Origin: Gammaproteobacteria bacterium
GTDB lineage: Bacteria > Pseudomonadota > Gammaproteobacteria > Enterobacterales > Kangiellaceae
Length of the DNA: 64,000 nt
Reading direction: 5' to 3'
NCBI GenBank assembly: GCA_013373545.1
Contig: JABXHQ010000025.1
Span: 1-64,000 of the forward strand
Under the pieces are notes generated by a model, which did no database searches, was not told the DNA's origin, and was given only the letters and a program-made list of their open reading frames with translations. Both the position numbers and the translations under genes were made by a program. Below are positions 28,046 to 38,083 of the stretch, one piece after another (within the stretch, counting starts at the first letter, position 1; each line of letters opens with the position of its first letter).

Positions 28046-31000
28046 ATGAATATCACCCGACTGTCGATTAAAAACCCCGCAGCCATTATTGTCTTAACTT
28101 TACTGATTTTGGTATTTGGGGTAATCAGTGGATTAAAGCTCCCAATCCAACTAACACCTGATATTGAGCAGCCGCAAATTACCATTTCCTCCGGCTGGCG
28201 CTCTGCAGCGCCGGAGGAAATTGAAGCCGTGATCCTCGAGCCGCTTGAAAATGCGGTGAAAAATACCCCCGGGGTGATCGACATTAGCACCAATATTAAT
28301 CGCGGCTTTGGCAATATCGTCCTGACATTTGATGTGGGCGCCGACATGCAACAAGCCATGCTCAATGTTCTCAATAACCTCAACCAAGCGCCCCCTTTGC
28401 CGCTCGATGCGCAAGAACCGATAGTATCCGCCGCAGGAACCGGGCAAAACGCTCCGAATGCAGCTTCCTTACTGATTCGTCCAGTTGCCGGTAGCGACAT
28501 CGACGATGTAACCCAATTTCAAAAGTTAATTGATGATGTGGTTGAACCACGTTTGGCGCAAATTTCTGGAGTAGGAATCGTTAATCTTAACTCACGGCGC
28601 CCAAAGGAGTTACGGATCAGTTTCGATCCCTATCGCGCCGCTTCACTCGGATTAAGTATCAATCAAATTGCGCAAACCGTTGCGCGCGCTAACGACGCTT
28701 CCGGTGGCTTTGCCGACGTTGGCCGCCGTCAGTACACAGTCCGTTTCGCTGGTCAGTACGATATTGCGTCGATGGGCGAAATGATCGTTGGCTACAGCGG
28801 GGAACGCCCAATTGCACTCAACGAAGTGGCCAGTGTGGAAGTTACTCAACAAGATCGTTTTGGTTTCACCCTGCGCAATGGCCAGCCCGGTTACTACATT
28901 ACCGTTCCGCGCACTAATGGGTCCAATACCGTTGCCGTTCTTGACGACATTAATGCCGCGATTGCCGAGCTTAATGAAGGCCCCTTAAAAGCGGTCGGCC
29001 TTACCATTGATCTTAGTTTTGATGCTTCGGTACATATTCGCAATGCCTTAGAGCTGGTCAAGAGCAACTTAGGCCTTGGAGTTATTCTTGCATTAGCCAT
29101 TTTATGGGTCTTTCTACGCGGCTGGCGCGCAACCTTAATCATTGCCATCACCATCCCAGTTGCCGTCGCGGTGTCCTTTATCGTATTAAGCCTGCTCGGA
29201 CGTAGTTTAAATGTGATTTCATTGGCAGGTCTTGCATTCTCGGTTGGCTTAGTGCTTGATGCCGCGATCATTGTTCAAGAAAATATTGTGCGCCTTCGCG
29301 ATGAAGGCCTCGATAGCTACAAGGCCGTGCTCAAAGGCACGCTCCAAGTTACCGGAGCCCTGTTTGCTTCAACCGCTACTACCGTAGCGATATTCGTTCC
29401 AATCATGTTTATGGAAGGTATAGAAGGACAACTCTTCTCCGATTTGGCATTGACGCTTTCGGTTGCCGTTATCTCGTCATTGGTCACCGCAACCGCGGTA
29501 TTACCGGTCGCCAGTCGCTTTAGCTTAAACCAACAATCGAGTCACGATCCGTTACGCGCAATTTGGCAACGGTTAGCATCGTGGATCATTTTGCGCACCA
29601 ACTCGCAGCTTAAACGCAGTCTGTGGGTGTTAGGTCTATTAGGCGGCTCGGTTGCGATAACGCTAACACTCCTGCCACGAACTGATTTTATGCCACGAGC
29701 GCCGATCGACGGTTTCTTCTTTAACCTCAGCATGCCACCGGGTGGCAATCTAGCATTTTTAGAGGAAGAGTTAGCCGATCGCGTCAAGCAACGCTTAGCC
29801 CCTTACATGAGTGGCGAGAAACAGCCCCAGATCAAAAGCTACAACTTTTATGCTTTCGGACCAGGAGCCAGTGGCGGATTTATTTATGCCGCCGATCCGA
29901 CTCAGGTCGAAGCTCTCATGGCTATCGTGCAAAACGAGGTACTAGCCGGTTTGCCCGATACCCAAGTATTTTTATTTCGCGGTTCAATGATCAATTTGCG
30001 TGGAGGCAATGGCCGCTCAATCAGCTTGGATATTCAAGGCGCTGACATTGAGCGACTGATGGACACCGCTACCATGGGGATGAACATTCTTCGCCGCGAA
30101 TTACCCGAAGCCGGGGCTCGTCCAATCCCTGGTCTCGCGCTGTCGGAGCCCGAGTTACAATTGCTCCCTAATGATCGACGCATCACGCAAGCGGGTTTGG
30201 ATCGCGCAACCGTAGCCAATATTGTGCGCGCCTACACCGGCGGTCTCTTTGTCAGTGAATACTTTGATGGCAATGAACGAATGAATGTTATCTTGCGTGG
30301 TTCACGCTGGGTTTCGCCCGACGAGTTAGCCGCACTACCCGTGCATACGCCGCTATCCGGTGTCCAAACCCTAGGCGAACTGACTCGGATAGAGCGGACC
30401 GTTGGTCCCACTCAATTACGCCGAGTTAATGGTCGCCGTACGGTGAGCTTGCTGATCAATCCTCCCGCCCACATGTCGCTGGAAGAGACATTGGAAATCC
30501 TCGAGCAAAAAGTATTGCCGCAACTACAACAAGAAATGCCCGAGGACGTCAGTTTATTGGTGAGCGGTAGTGCCAATCAATTACACTCGGCCATCAGTGA
30601 AATGGCGACCAACTTTGCTTTGGCAATCGTTATTTTATTAATGTTAATGGCCGCATTGTTCCGCAGTATTAAAGATAGTTTGTTAGTGCTCTGTGTTATG
30701 CCATTGGCCGTGGCTGGCGGTGTTCTTGGACTTTGGGTTTTAAATTTATTTACTTTTCAATCGCTCGATTTATTGACCATGATTGGCTTTATCATCTTAC
30801 TCGGTTTGGTCGTGAACAATGCTATTTTATTGGTTGACCAAACGCGCCAAGCCCAGCGCGCTGGCCGCTCATTACAACAAGCCGTAAGCGAAGCCATCTG
30901 CATTCGCGCACGCCCGGTTTACATGAGTTCTCTCACCAGTCTGTTTGGCATGTTGCCACTAATGCTGATACCGGGTGTCGGCTCAGAAATTTATCGCGGA

Positions 31001-31141
31001 TTAGCCACCGTTATTGTTGGTGGCATGACGATTACTACTCTATTTACTTTGATCTTAATGCCGGCATTGTTGCAATGGCAGTGGTCGTTTGGTGTAGCCA
31101 AAACGACTGCGCAAGTGACCGCTCATAAAGGAAATTACTAA
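28046..31141 (+). CDS. RND efflux permease with altered proton-relay residues
   Basis: A trimeric inner-membrane resistance-nodulation-division pump. Twelve helices in the two-repeat pattern and two large periplasmic loops are seen. The first relay helix reads GLVLDAAIIVQEN: Asp405 is kept, but the second Asp of the AcrB pair is Ala406. The matching helix in the second half reads LGLVVNNAILLVDQ, where AcrB has a Lys. This is unlike the other pump in the window and may mean a different transport class. I start at ATG 28046 (1031 residues), just before NITRLSIKNPAA; the frame is open to a TTG 31 codons upstream. The stop overlaps the adaptor ATG (TAATG). The pump precedes its adaptor, the reverse of the common order. 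Confidence 0.93.
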   Translation: MNITRLSIKNPAAIIVLTLLILVFGVISGLKLPIQLTPDIEQPQITISSGWRSAAPEEIEAVILEPLENAVKNTPGVIDISTNINRGFGNIVLTFDVGADMQQAMLNVLNNLNQAPPLPLDAQEPIVSAAGTGQNAPNAASLLIRPVAGSDIDDVTQFQKLIDDVVEPRLAQISGVGIVNLNSRRPKELRISFDPYRAASLGLSINQIAQTVARANDASGGFADVGRRQYTVRFAGQYDIASMGEMIVGYSGERPIALNEVASVEVTQQDRFGFTLRNGQPGYYITVPRTNGSNTVAVLDDINAAIAELNEGPLKAVGLTIDLSFDASVHIRNALELVKSNLGLGVILALAILWVFLRGWRATLIIAITIPVAVAVSFIVLSLLGRSLNVISLAGLAFSVGLVLDAAIIVQENIVRLRDEGLDSYKAVLKGTLQVTGALFASTATTVAIFVPIMFMEGIEGQLFSDLALTLSVAVISSLVTATAVLPVASRFSLNQQSSHDPLRAIWQRLASWIILRTNSQLKRSLWVLGLLGGSVAITLTLLPRTDFMPRAPIDGFFFNLSMPPGGNLAFLEEELADRVKQRLAPYMSGEKQPQIKSYNFYAFGPGASGGFIYAADPTQVEALMAIVQNEVLAGLPDTQVFLFRGSMINLRGGNGRSISLDIQGADIERLMDTATMGMNILRRELPEAGARPIPGLALSEPELQLLPNDRRITQAGLDRATVANIVRAYTGGLFVSEYFDGNERMNVILRGSRWVSPDELAALPVHTPLSGVQTLGELTRIERTVGPTQLRRVNGRRTVSLLINPPAHMSLEETLEILEQKVLPQLQQEMPEDVSLLVSGSANQLHSAISEMATNFALAIVILLMLMAALFRSIKDSLLVLCVMPLAVAGGVLGLWVLNLFTFQSLDLLTMIGFIILLGLVVNNAILLVDQTRQAQRAGRSLQQAVSEAICIRARPVYMSSLTSLFGMLPLMLIPGVGSEIYRGLATVIVGGMTITTLFTLILMPALLQWQWSFGVAKTTAQVTAHKGNY

Positions 31142-32205
31142 TGAAAAACTTAACTTTATTATCACTCTTGGTAATTCTTAGTATCACGTTAAGCACACCT
31201 GCAAGTGCCGCCGAACCCGCTCCGCGGCCGGTAAAAGTCGCGCAAGTTAAGTCATCGGAAACTCCGCCAATGGTGGACTTGATTGGCACCGTTCACAGTC
31301 GTCATCGGGTCGCCGTTACGGCTGGAGTGAGCGGCAAACTCGAATACGTCGCCGAACCTGGCAGCTTTGTCGCAGCTGGTGACATTCTTGCCCAGTTCGA
31401 GCGCCTACCACTCGAGTTACAACAATTAGAACAACGGGCACAACTGAAGCGCGCCGAAATCAATCTTACCTATTTGCAGCGCGAGCTCGCCCGGCAGAAG
31501 GAACTGAAAAAGCAAAACAACACATCACAATTTCAACTTGAGCAAACTCAATCACAATTTGAACTGGCTAAATCGGATCACGAAATAGCGGCACTTAAAC
31601 TGCAGCAGATTGATGATCAATTAGCCCGCACTATTATTAAGGCTCCTTTTGCCGGCGTGGTGACTGCGCGCCTGAAACGCGCTGGCAGTGATGTCAATCG
31701 CAGTGACGAGTTGTTGCAATTACTCGATACCGAGCAACTAGAAGTAAGAGCTTTTGCTCCGGTACGGTTTCTGAGTCAATTGTCCGCTCAATCCAGTGCG
31801 CTATTAACTTCCGCAGAAGATCACAACATCCAAATTAAAGTGGCGCGCACCACAATTATTCCTGCCGCCGATCCGCGTTCGCAAACCTTCGAAATTCGAC
31901 TCAATCTACCGCGCGAGGCAACCGACTTTTGGGCTTCCGGGCAGTTAGTAAAAGTTAGCATCCCTTTGCTGCAAAACCGCGTCGCCTTGAGCGTACACCG
32001 TGACGCTTTGATTTTACGCCGCGATGGTACTTATGTGGTGCGTATCAATGAAAACAATCAAGCTGAAAGAATTAAAGTCACCGTTGGCCAAGGCAATGGT
32101 GACTGGGTAATTGTTGACGGTGCATTAAAAGCCGGTGAAAACGTTGTGGTCCGCGGGGGTGAGCGTCTTCAAGGCGGAGAAGCCGTGAGTATTCAAGCCA
32201 GCTAG
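31141..32205 (+). CDS. RND periplasmic adaptor (membrane fusion protein)
   Basis: Links the preceding pump to an outer-membrane channel. A signal peptide (about 1-24, ending ASAAEP) has no lipobox Cys. The barrel-sandwich part begins VDLIGTVHSRHRVAVTAGVSGKL, shortened here to VHSRHRVAVTAGVSGKL; an alpha-helical hairpin occupies about 95-165 (LKRAEINLTYLQRELARQKEL), followed by TIIKAPFAGVVTARL and beta-barrel and membrane-proximal domains. Length 354 is normal. No TolC-like gene is next to it. It converges with an mgtC-like gene one base away. Confidence 0.92.
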   Translation: MKNLTLLSLLVILSITLSTPASAAEPAPRPVKVAQVKSSETPPMVDLIGTVHSRHRVAVTAGVSGKLEYVAEPGSFVAAGDILAQFERLPLELQQLEQRAQLKRAEINLTYLQRELARQKELKKQNNTSQFQLEQTQSQFELAKSDHEIAALKLQQIDDQLARTIIKAPFAGVVTARLKRAGSDVNRSDELLQLLDTEQLEVRAFAPVRFLSQLSAQSSALLTSAEDHNIQIKVARTTIIPAADPRSQTFEIRLNLPREATDFWASGQLVKVSIPLLQNRVALSVHRDALILRRDGTYVVRINENNQAERIKVTVGQGNGDWVIVDGALKAGENVVVRGGERLQGGEAVSIQAS

Positions 32206-32206
32206 T

Positions 32207-32650
32207 TTACTCATCATTAGGATCTTGCTTTAACTCTTTCACATAACGCAGCGTTACTAAATTAATGATCGATAGCAGCGCTGCGATTTCATAGCGACTA
32301 AAGGCAACCGCGACGCCGATAATACCGGTGTTCCAAATACTGGCAGCGGTTGCCGTTCCCGATACCGAGCTTTTATTTTTTAAAATCGCACCACCACCAA
32401 TAAAACCAATCCCGGTGATAATTCCTTGAATCACTTTCGCCTCAGCTTCGGTTGAGTCAAGTACTGACATACCAATTAACGCATAGCCACAGGCTGCCAC
32501 CGCAACTAATGGAAACGTTCTTAAACCGGCGCCATGCTTACTCCCGTCTCGATCAAAAGCCATTGGCAACGCCAGTAAGTAAGCTATGCCCAAATGCACT
32601 AGATTAAACAGCATTTCATTCCAGTTTAAATTAATGGATAAACTCTCCAA
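32207..32650 (-). CDS. MgtC/SapB family membrane protein, TTG start
   Basis: A small integral membrane protein with four hydrophobic segments (about 12-31, 45-63, 72-90 and 105-132). The MgtC signature is clear: LPMAFDRDG, GLRTFPLVAVAACGYAL and GIGFIGGGAILKN. Length 147 equals the MgtC membrane domain without the C-terminal ACT-like domain of Salmonella MgtC. The start is a TTG supported by an AGGAG eight bases upstream; the next Met is 12 codons later and would remove part of the first segment. MgtC proteins are linked to Mg limitation and, in some species, F-ATPase regulation. No role is assigned here. Confidence 0.9.
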   Translation of the reverse strand: MESLSINLNWNEMLFNLVHLGIAYLLALPMAFDRDGSKHGAGLRTFPLVAVAACGYALIGMSVLDSTEAEAKVIQGIITGIGFIGGGAILKNKSSVSGTATAASIWNTGIIGVAVAFSRYEIAALLSIINLVTLRYVKELKQDPNDE

Positions 32651-32778
32651 AACCGCATCTCCTTAGATTTGTTTTCTCTGTTATGACATAAACTCCAACC
32701 AATACGCAAATTCAGCGCCATTGAGATTAATCAATGAAGTCTCTAAACTGCGTATTTTTGCTGTGCCAAGGAAATGCT

Positions 32779-34947
32779 ATGCCGCGACTCTGCCTACTCA
32801 TAATTGTAATAACCTTGCAACTGGTCAATGCTGAGCGCCACAAAGTGGGCTTGGTTCTGAGCGGAGGTGGGGCACGAGGAGCGGCACATATTGGCGTATT
32901 GAAAGAAATTGAGCGCCAACAAATTCAAGTTGACTATATTGCCGGTACCAGTATGGGAGCCGTGGTCGGTGCCTTATATGCAAGCGGCTATTCGGTGAGT
33001 GAGATTGAAACAATTCTGAACACCATCGATTGGGAACAAGCCTTCGATGATGAAGTTGCTCGCAATCAATTCAGTTATCGGCGAAAAGTGGACAGCCGAC
33101 GCTTTTTATCCAATGTTCAAATTGGACTGGATCATGAAGGATTTAAACTGCCCGCGGGGATTGTCTCCGGTCAAACCATCGGTCTGATCCTTAATCGTCA
33201 TCTCGCGAAGGTGTCTCATGTGGACAACTTCGACCAATTAAATATTCCATTTCGTGCGGTTGCGACCGATCTCGTCACTGGCAATGAAGTTATTCTTAGT
33301 CGCGGATCACTAGTCGAAGCCATCACCGCATCGATGTCAATTCCAGGCGTTTTAATTCCAATTGAAAAAGACCAGCAGTTATTAGTCGATGGCGGAATTG
33401 CCAATAACTTGCCCATATCGGTGGTACGAGAAATGGGGGCTGATATCGTCATCGCTATCGATATCAGCACACCACTGTATCAACGTAGTCAAATCAGTGA
33501 TGTTGTGGATGTCGCCGATCAACTAAGCAGTCTGCTTACACGAAAAAACACCGAGCGCCAAATTGCAACATTAACCGCAAGTGATGTATTAATTGTGCCT
33601 GATCTTACCGACATAGCTACCATGGATTTCGCTCGGGTTAACGATGCAGTCACACGTGGTGAAGCGGCCGCAAGAGAGTCGATGGCGTTAAAGAAATTAT
33701 CACAGCAGCAACCGCCAAAGACCGTGGCTAAAAACCTTAAAAAAGCATCGTTAAAGATGCAAAAAATTTCCATTGTAAAAATCATTATTAATAATCAATC
33801 ACAAGTAAATAATGATCGAATACTCAGCAAAATCAGTATCCGTGAAGGCGATCAATTTGACCTTAAAGCAATTGAGAAAGACGTCGATACTATCTATGGC
33901 ATGGGTTATTTTAATTTGGTGCAGTATTCATTAAAGCCAGTGGATGGTGGCTATCAAGTCACCTTTAATGTTAAAGATAAAAGTTGGGGGCCAAATTATT
34001 TACGACTAGGATTCAACTTCAGTACATCAGAGGATATCGATAGCCGCTTTAACTTTACCGCGAGCTACCTGATGACCAACTTGAATGACTACAATGGTGA
34101 ACTAGCACTCGACTTAATGTTTGGCAATGATAAGCGATTTGCCCTCGACTGGTATCAACCGCTTGATACGATATGGTCACCTTTCTTTGAAGCTCAGACT
34201 TCATTTACCTCTAAGCAATACAACTTTTATAGCAATCAAAATCTTACCTATGAGCTATCCACTCAATCGTTTGAGAGTGATTTGTCACTAGGTTTTGAGT
34301 TCGATAACTGGGGTGAGATGCGTGTAGGCGCAAAATACATTGATGGAAAGATTAACCAAAAAGTAGGTGTTCCCTTAATTAGCACTGAAGATTATCGCGA
34401 TGGCTTAGAGTACTTTAAGGTAGAGGTGGACACTTTAGACAGTGTTTATTTTCCACAAGATGGTATTTTATGGCGTACTTCATACGCACGTACTCGAAGT
34501 GCTTTAGGTTCAACTAGTGACTACAGTAAAAACCAAACGACCATTATTAAAGCCATCGAATGGAGTAACAATTCGATAACTTTGCAAGCGCAATATCAAC
34601 GCAATAAAGGAAATAGTATTCCGCTGCATGCTTATTATCGCAGTGGCGGCTTACTCGATTTTAGCGGCTATGAAATTAATCAAATTACTTCCGCTAATAA
34701 AGCCAGTATTCGCGCAACCTATATGCGTAAACTAAAACCTAATGATTTTCTCGATCTCTATCTCGGCGTCTCTTATGAAGAAGGCGTTATCTGGCAGCAA
34801 GATCAGAGCTTCGATTGGGATAACGCTATTGAAGGCTATAGCATGTTTGTTGGTATGAATACGCAATTGGGGCCTTTGTACTTTGGCTATGGTCGTAACA
34901 ACGACGACTCGGCATCGTATTACTTGTTGCTGGATAAACTGTTTTAA
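32779..34947 (+). CDS. Type Vd autotransporter, patatin-like phospholipase (PlpD type)
   Basis: A patatin phospholipase fused to its own translocator. A signal peptide (MPRLCLLIIVITLQLVNA) is followed by the patatin domain (about 22-300): oxyanion loop SGGGARG, nucleophile Ser58 in AGTSMGA and the catalytic Asp204 in VDGGIANN. Residues about 337-415 are a POTRA-like domain (SIVKIIINNQSQVNND...IREGDQF), and about 425-722 is a beta barrel ending in Phe, the usual outer-membrane signal. This is the domain order of P. aeruginosa PlpD. The ATG at 32779 has AAGGA eight bases upstream; an ATG 15 codons earlier lacks a ribosome site. It is likely surface-exposed or secreted after cleavage. The pumps on either side are not obviously related. 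Confidence 0.93.
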   Translation: MPRLCLLIIVITLQLVNAERHKVGLVLSGGGARGAAHIGVLKEIERQQIQVDYIAGTSMGAVVGALYASGYSVSEIETILNTIDWEQAFDDEVARNQFSYRRKVDSRRFLSNVQIGLDHEGFKLPAGIVSGQTIGLILNRHLAKVSHVDNFDQLNIPFRAVATDLVTGNEVILSRGSLVEAITASMSIPGVLIPIEKDQQLLVDGGIANNLPISVVREMGADIVIAIDISTPLYQRSQISDVVDVADQLSSLLTRKNTERQIATLTASDVLIVPDLTDIATMDFARVNDAVTRGEAAARESMALKKLSQQQPPKTVAKNLKKASLKMQKISIVKIIINNQSQVNNDRILSKISIREGDQFDLKAIEKDVDTIYGMGYFNLVQYSLKPVDGGYQVTFNVKDKSWGPNYLRLGFNFSTSEDIDSRFNFTASYLMTNLNDYNGELALDLMFGNDKRFALDWYQPLDTIWSPFFEAQTSFTSKQYNFYSNQNLTYELSTQSFESDLSLGFEFDNWGEMRVGAKYIDGKINQKVGVPLISTEDYRDGLEYFKVEVDTLDSVYFPQDGILWRTSYARTRSALGSTSDYSKNQTTIIKAIEWSNNSITLQAQYQRNKGNSIPLHAYYRSGGLLDFSGYEINQITSANKASIRATYMRKLKPNDFLDLYLGVSYEEGVIWQQDQSFDWDNAIEGYSMFVGMNTQLGPLYFGYGRNNDDSASYYLLLDKLF

Positions 34948-34981
34948 CCAATTTATCCAGCCGTTTTGACTATAAGTATAA

Positions 34982-37900
34982 CTATGACTCTAACTCTTGC
35001 TCCAGCTGCTTGGTTACCGTTAACGGCGACTTAGTATTTCGCGCTAACAAACGATACGCCACAGGAACAATAAATAAAGTAAAAAATGTAGCCGCAAAAA
35101 CTCCCGACAACATAACCACACCGATCATAATTCGGGTTTCCGAACCGGCGCCAGAAGCGAGCACTAATGGAACTGCGCCCGCTACGGTGGTTAAGCCAGT
35201 CATGACGATTGGTCGAAAACGAGTCTCCGTCGCCATTTTTAATGCACGATCAAAATCGTAGCCTTTATCTCGCATTTGATTGGCAAACTCGACAATTAAA
35301 ATCCCATTTTTTGCCGCTAAACCAACTAAAATAATTAGCCCAATTTGGGAGTAAATATTCAGTGTGCCTGAAGTTAAATAAAGACCTAATAAGCCCCCGC
35401 CCATAGCCAGCGGCACGGTTAAGATAATAACCAACGGATGCACATAACTTTCAAATTGTGCGGCCAAAACTAAAAATACCACCGCAAGTCCTAACACAAA
35501 TACAAACAGGATTGAGCTTCCCGACTCTATAAAGTCGCGACTTTGTCCTTTAAAATCAATCACTGCAGTCTCTGGAAGTTTATCGCGGACGAGCTGCTGT
35601 AAATGTGTGAGTGCTTCACCCAGCGAATAGCCTTCAGCTAAATTCGCTTCAAGAGTAATCGCACGAATTCGATTATAACGGCTTAAGGTTTCTGGCGCCG
35701 CATACTCTCTCGTCTCGACTAAATTCGACAATGGGATCAATTGGCCGCTTTGATTCGATCGCACATAAATATTCGTTACATCGTTTATCGATCGCTGCTC
35801 ATCTCGCTCGCCTTCAATAATCACATCGTATTCTTCACCGCGATCAAGAAAAGTTGTGACATTGCGTCCACTCATCATGGTTTCAAGCGTGCGCCCAATC
35901 GTTTGAATGGTAACCCCTAGATCCGCGGCTCGCTCATAATTCACCTTAAAGTCAATTTGCGGTCGAGTTTCTTTATAATCATCATCTAAGCCAACAAACC
36001 CCGGATTATTCTCATTGATCGCTTGCACTAGAATATCACGCCATTCGGCTAGCTCTTCGTAGGTCGATCCGCCCAAAACAAACTGAACTGGCTTTCCTGT
36101 TCCACCACCGAGACCGCGGCGCATTATTGGAAAAGCTCGAACGCCGGGTAAGTCTGATAACCGCGCACGGACATCATTCATAATCGCCCAAGCGTCACGT
36201 CGCTGCCCCCAACTATCTAACAATACAATTACGAAGCCTCCGTTGAAATTTTCGATCCGTCCAAAGCCTCGCGGAGCACGTACCAACAAGCGCCGAACTT
36301 CTCCAGTATCAACGTAATGCATCAAGCGTTTCTCGACTTCGTCCATATACTCTTCTAGATATTGAAAGCTCGAACCTTCCGGAGCAGAAATGCTGACAAA
36401 AAATGCACCTCGATCTTCTGCCGGAGCAAACTCTTGGTTAACTTTGGGGTAAAGCCAGCCAACCGCCGCCACCAACACAATAAACGCAGCCAAAACCAAC
36501 TTCGAATGATTCAAACAACTTTGCAACAAGGATAAGTAGCCACGTTTTAAAGCATCAATCGAACGTCCTAATGCGCGCACTATCGGATTGGAGTCTTGGG
36601 TGGTTTTATTGAGTAACTTAGACGCCAACATCGGGGATAAGGTCAGCGCGACTAAGGATGAAAACGCCACGGCTGTTGCGATGGTGATCGCAAACTCAGT
36701 AAACAAACGCCCGATATCACCCTGCAAGAAAGTAATTGGAACAAACACTGATATAAGAACCAAGGTCGTAGCTATAACAGCAAAACCTACTTGGCGGGTT
36801 CCTAAGAACGCACCTACTAGGGGTGTTTCGCCTTTTTCTTGGATCCGCCTTACAATATTTTCAAGCACCACAATCGCATCATCAACCACTAAACCTATTG
36901 CTAAAACTAGCGCGAGCAAGGTCAATAAATTAATGGTAAAGCCAAGCGCATAAACCACAATAAAAGTGGCAATAATCGAGACTGGTACTGTGACGGCAGG
37001 AATCAACATTGCTCGGGCACTACCTAAAAATAAATAGATCACTAAAACCACGCAAGCAATAGCTATGGCCAAGGTGGTGTATACCTCATCAATGGCCGAC
37101 TCAATGAAAATTGAAGAGTCGTAAGACTGTTCAATACTCATACCTTGCGGTAGATCGGCATTGATTCGAGTCGTTAACGCTTTTACACCACGTGCAACAT
37201 CAATGGTGTTCGCCGTTGATTGTTTAACAATTCCAATTCCGACCATGGGAACTTCATTGCCACGGAAAAATAAACGACTTTCCGTTAACCCCAGTTCAAC
37301 ACGCGCTATCTCTCCTAAACGCACCAAATGGCCGTTCGCGCCTTCAGCAATAACCAGCTGTGAAAAATCCTGAGGCTGATTAAAGTTGCGTTCAATGCGC
37401 GCTTTGAATATCCGCTCTTCAGACTCCAAACTGCCAGCGGGTAATTCAATGTTTTCGCTGCGCAACGCACTTTCAACATCATTTACGGTAATGCCACGCG
37501 CGGCCATTTCTTGACGATCAAGCCAGATCCGCATTGCATAACTTTGCCCACCGCCCACACGCACTCGAGCGACACCATTAAGCGTTGAATATTGGTCAAC
37601 TAAATAACGTCGTGCGTAATCGGTAAGCTCTGGTACCGTCATGCGATCACTGGCTAAATTTTGCCAAATGATCACATCATCGTTGCTATCAACTTTTTGC
37701 ACTTCCGGTGGCTCTGACTCTTCCGGTAAGTTGTCTTGAATACCCGAAATGCGATCCCGAATATCGTTTGCAGCGGAGTCGATATCGCGGCCAACCGAAA
37801 ACTCAATGGTGACGCTCGACTCACCATCTTCCGAGCGCGACTCAATGAATTCAATGCCCTCAACGCCAGCAATACGTTCCTCAATTAGCTGAGTAATACG

Positions 37901-38083
37901 TGTTTCAACTATATTGGCTGGCGCACCTGGATAATTGACCTCCACGGTGACAATCGGAGGATCGATGTCTGGGTATTCACGTAGCGGCAAACGCTCAAAT
38001 GACAAGAGTCCAAAGGCAATCAAAAGTAGTGATATAACCGAGGCAAATACCGGACGCTTTACCGATAGATCAGAAATTATCAT
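34982..38083 (-). CDS. RND efflux permease (AcrB/HAE-1 type)
   Basis: A multidrug-type RND pump with 12 membrane helices. The proton relay is intact: GLVVDDAIVVLEN (both Asp residues) in helix 4 and VGLAAKNGILIVEFA (Lys) in helix 10, as in AcrB. The N terminus MIISDLSVKRPVFA is typical of the MexB/VexF/MdtB group. Length 1033 is standard. It overlaps its adaptor by four bases (ATGA). It ends 34 bases from the convergent patatin gene. Substrates cannot be deduced. Confidence 0.95.
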   Translation of the reverse strand: MIISDLSVKRPVFASVISLLLIAFGLLSFERLPLREYPDIDPPIVTVEVNYPGAPANIVETRITQLIEERIAGVEGIEFIESRSEDGESSVTIEFSVGRDIDSAANDIRDRISGIQDNLPEESEPPEVQKVDSNDDVIIWQNLASDRMTVPELTDYARRYLVDQYSTLNGVARVRVGGGQSYAMRIWLDRQEMAARGITVNDVESALRSENIELPAGSLESEERIFKARIERNFNQPQDFSQLVIAEGANGHLVRLGEIARVELGLTESRLFFRGNEVPMVGIGIVKQSTANTIDVARGVKALTTRINADLPQGMSIEQSYDSSIFIESAIDEVYTTLAIAIACVVLVIYLFLGSARAMLIPAVTVPVSIIATFIVVYALGFTINLLTLLALVLAIGLVVDDAIVVLENIVRRIQEKGETPLVGAFLGTRQVGFAVIATTLVLISVFVPITFLQGDIGRLFTEFAITIATAVAFSSLVALTLSPMLASKLLNKTTQDSNPIVRALGRSIDALKRGYLSLLQSCLNHSKLVLAAFIVLVAAVGWLYPKVNQEFAPAEDRGAFFVSISAPEGSSFQYLEEYMDEVEKRLMHYVDTGEVRRLLVRAPRGFGRIENFNGGFVIVLLDSWGQRRDAWAIMNDVRARLSDLPGVRAFPIMRRGLGGGTGKPVQFVLGGSTYEELAEWRDILVQAINENNPGFVGLDDDYKETRPQIDFKVNYERAADLGVTIQTIGRTLETMMSGRNVTTFLDRGEEYDVIIEGERDEQRSINDVTNIYVRSNQSGQLIPLSNLVETREYAAPETLSRYNRIRAITLEANLAEGYSLGEALTHLQQLVRDKLPETAVIDFKGQSRDFIESGSSILFVFVLGLAVVFLVLAAQFESYVHPLVIILTVPLAMGGGLLGLYLTSGTLNIYSQIGLIILVGLAAKNGILIVEFANQMRDKGYDFDRALKMATETRFRPIVMTGLTTVAGAVPLVLASGAGSETRIMIGVVMLSGVFAATFFTLFIVPVAYRLLARNTKSPLTVTKQLEQELES

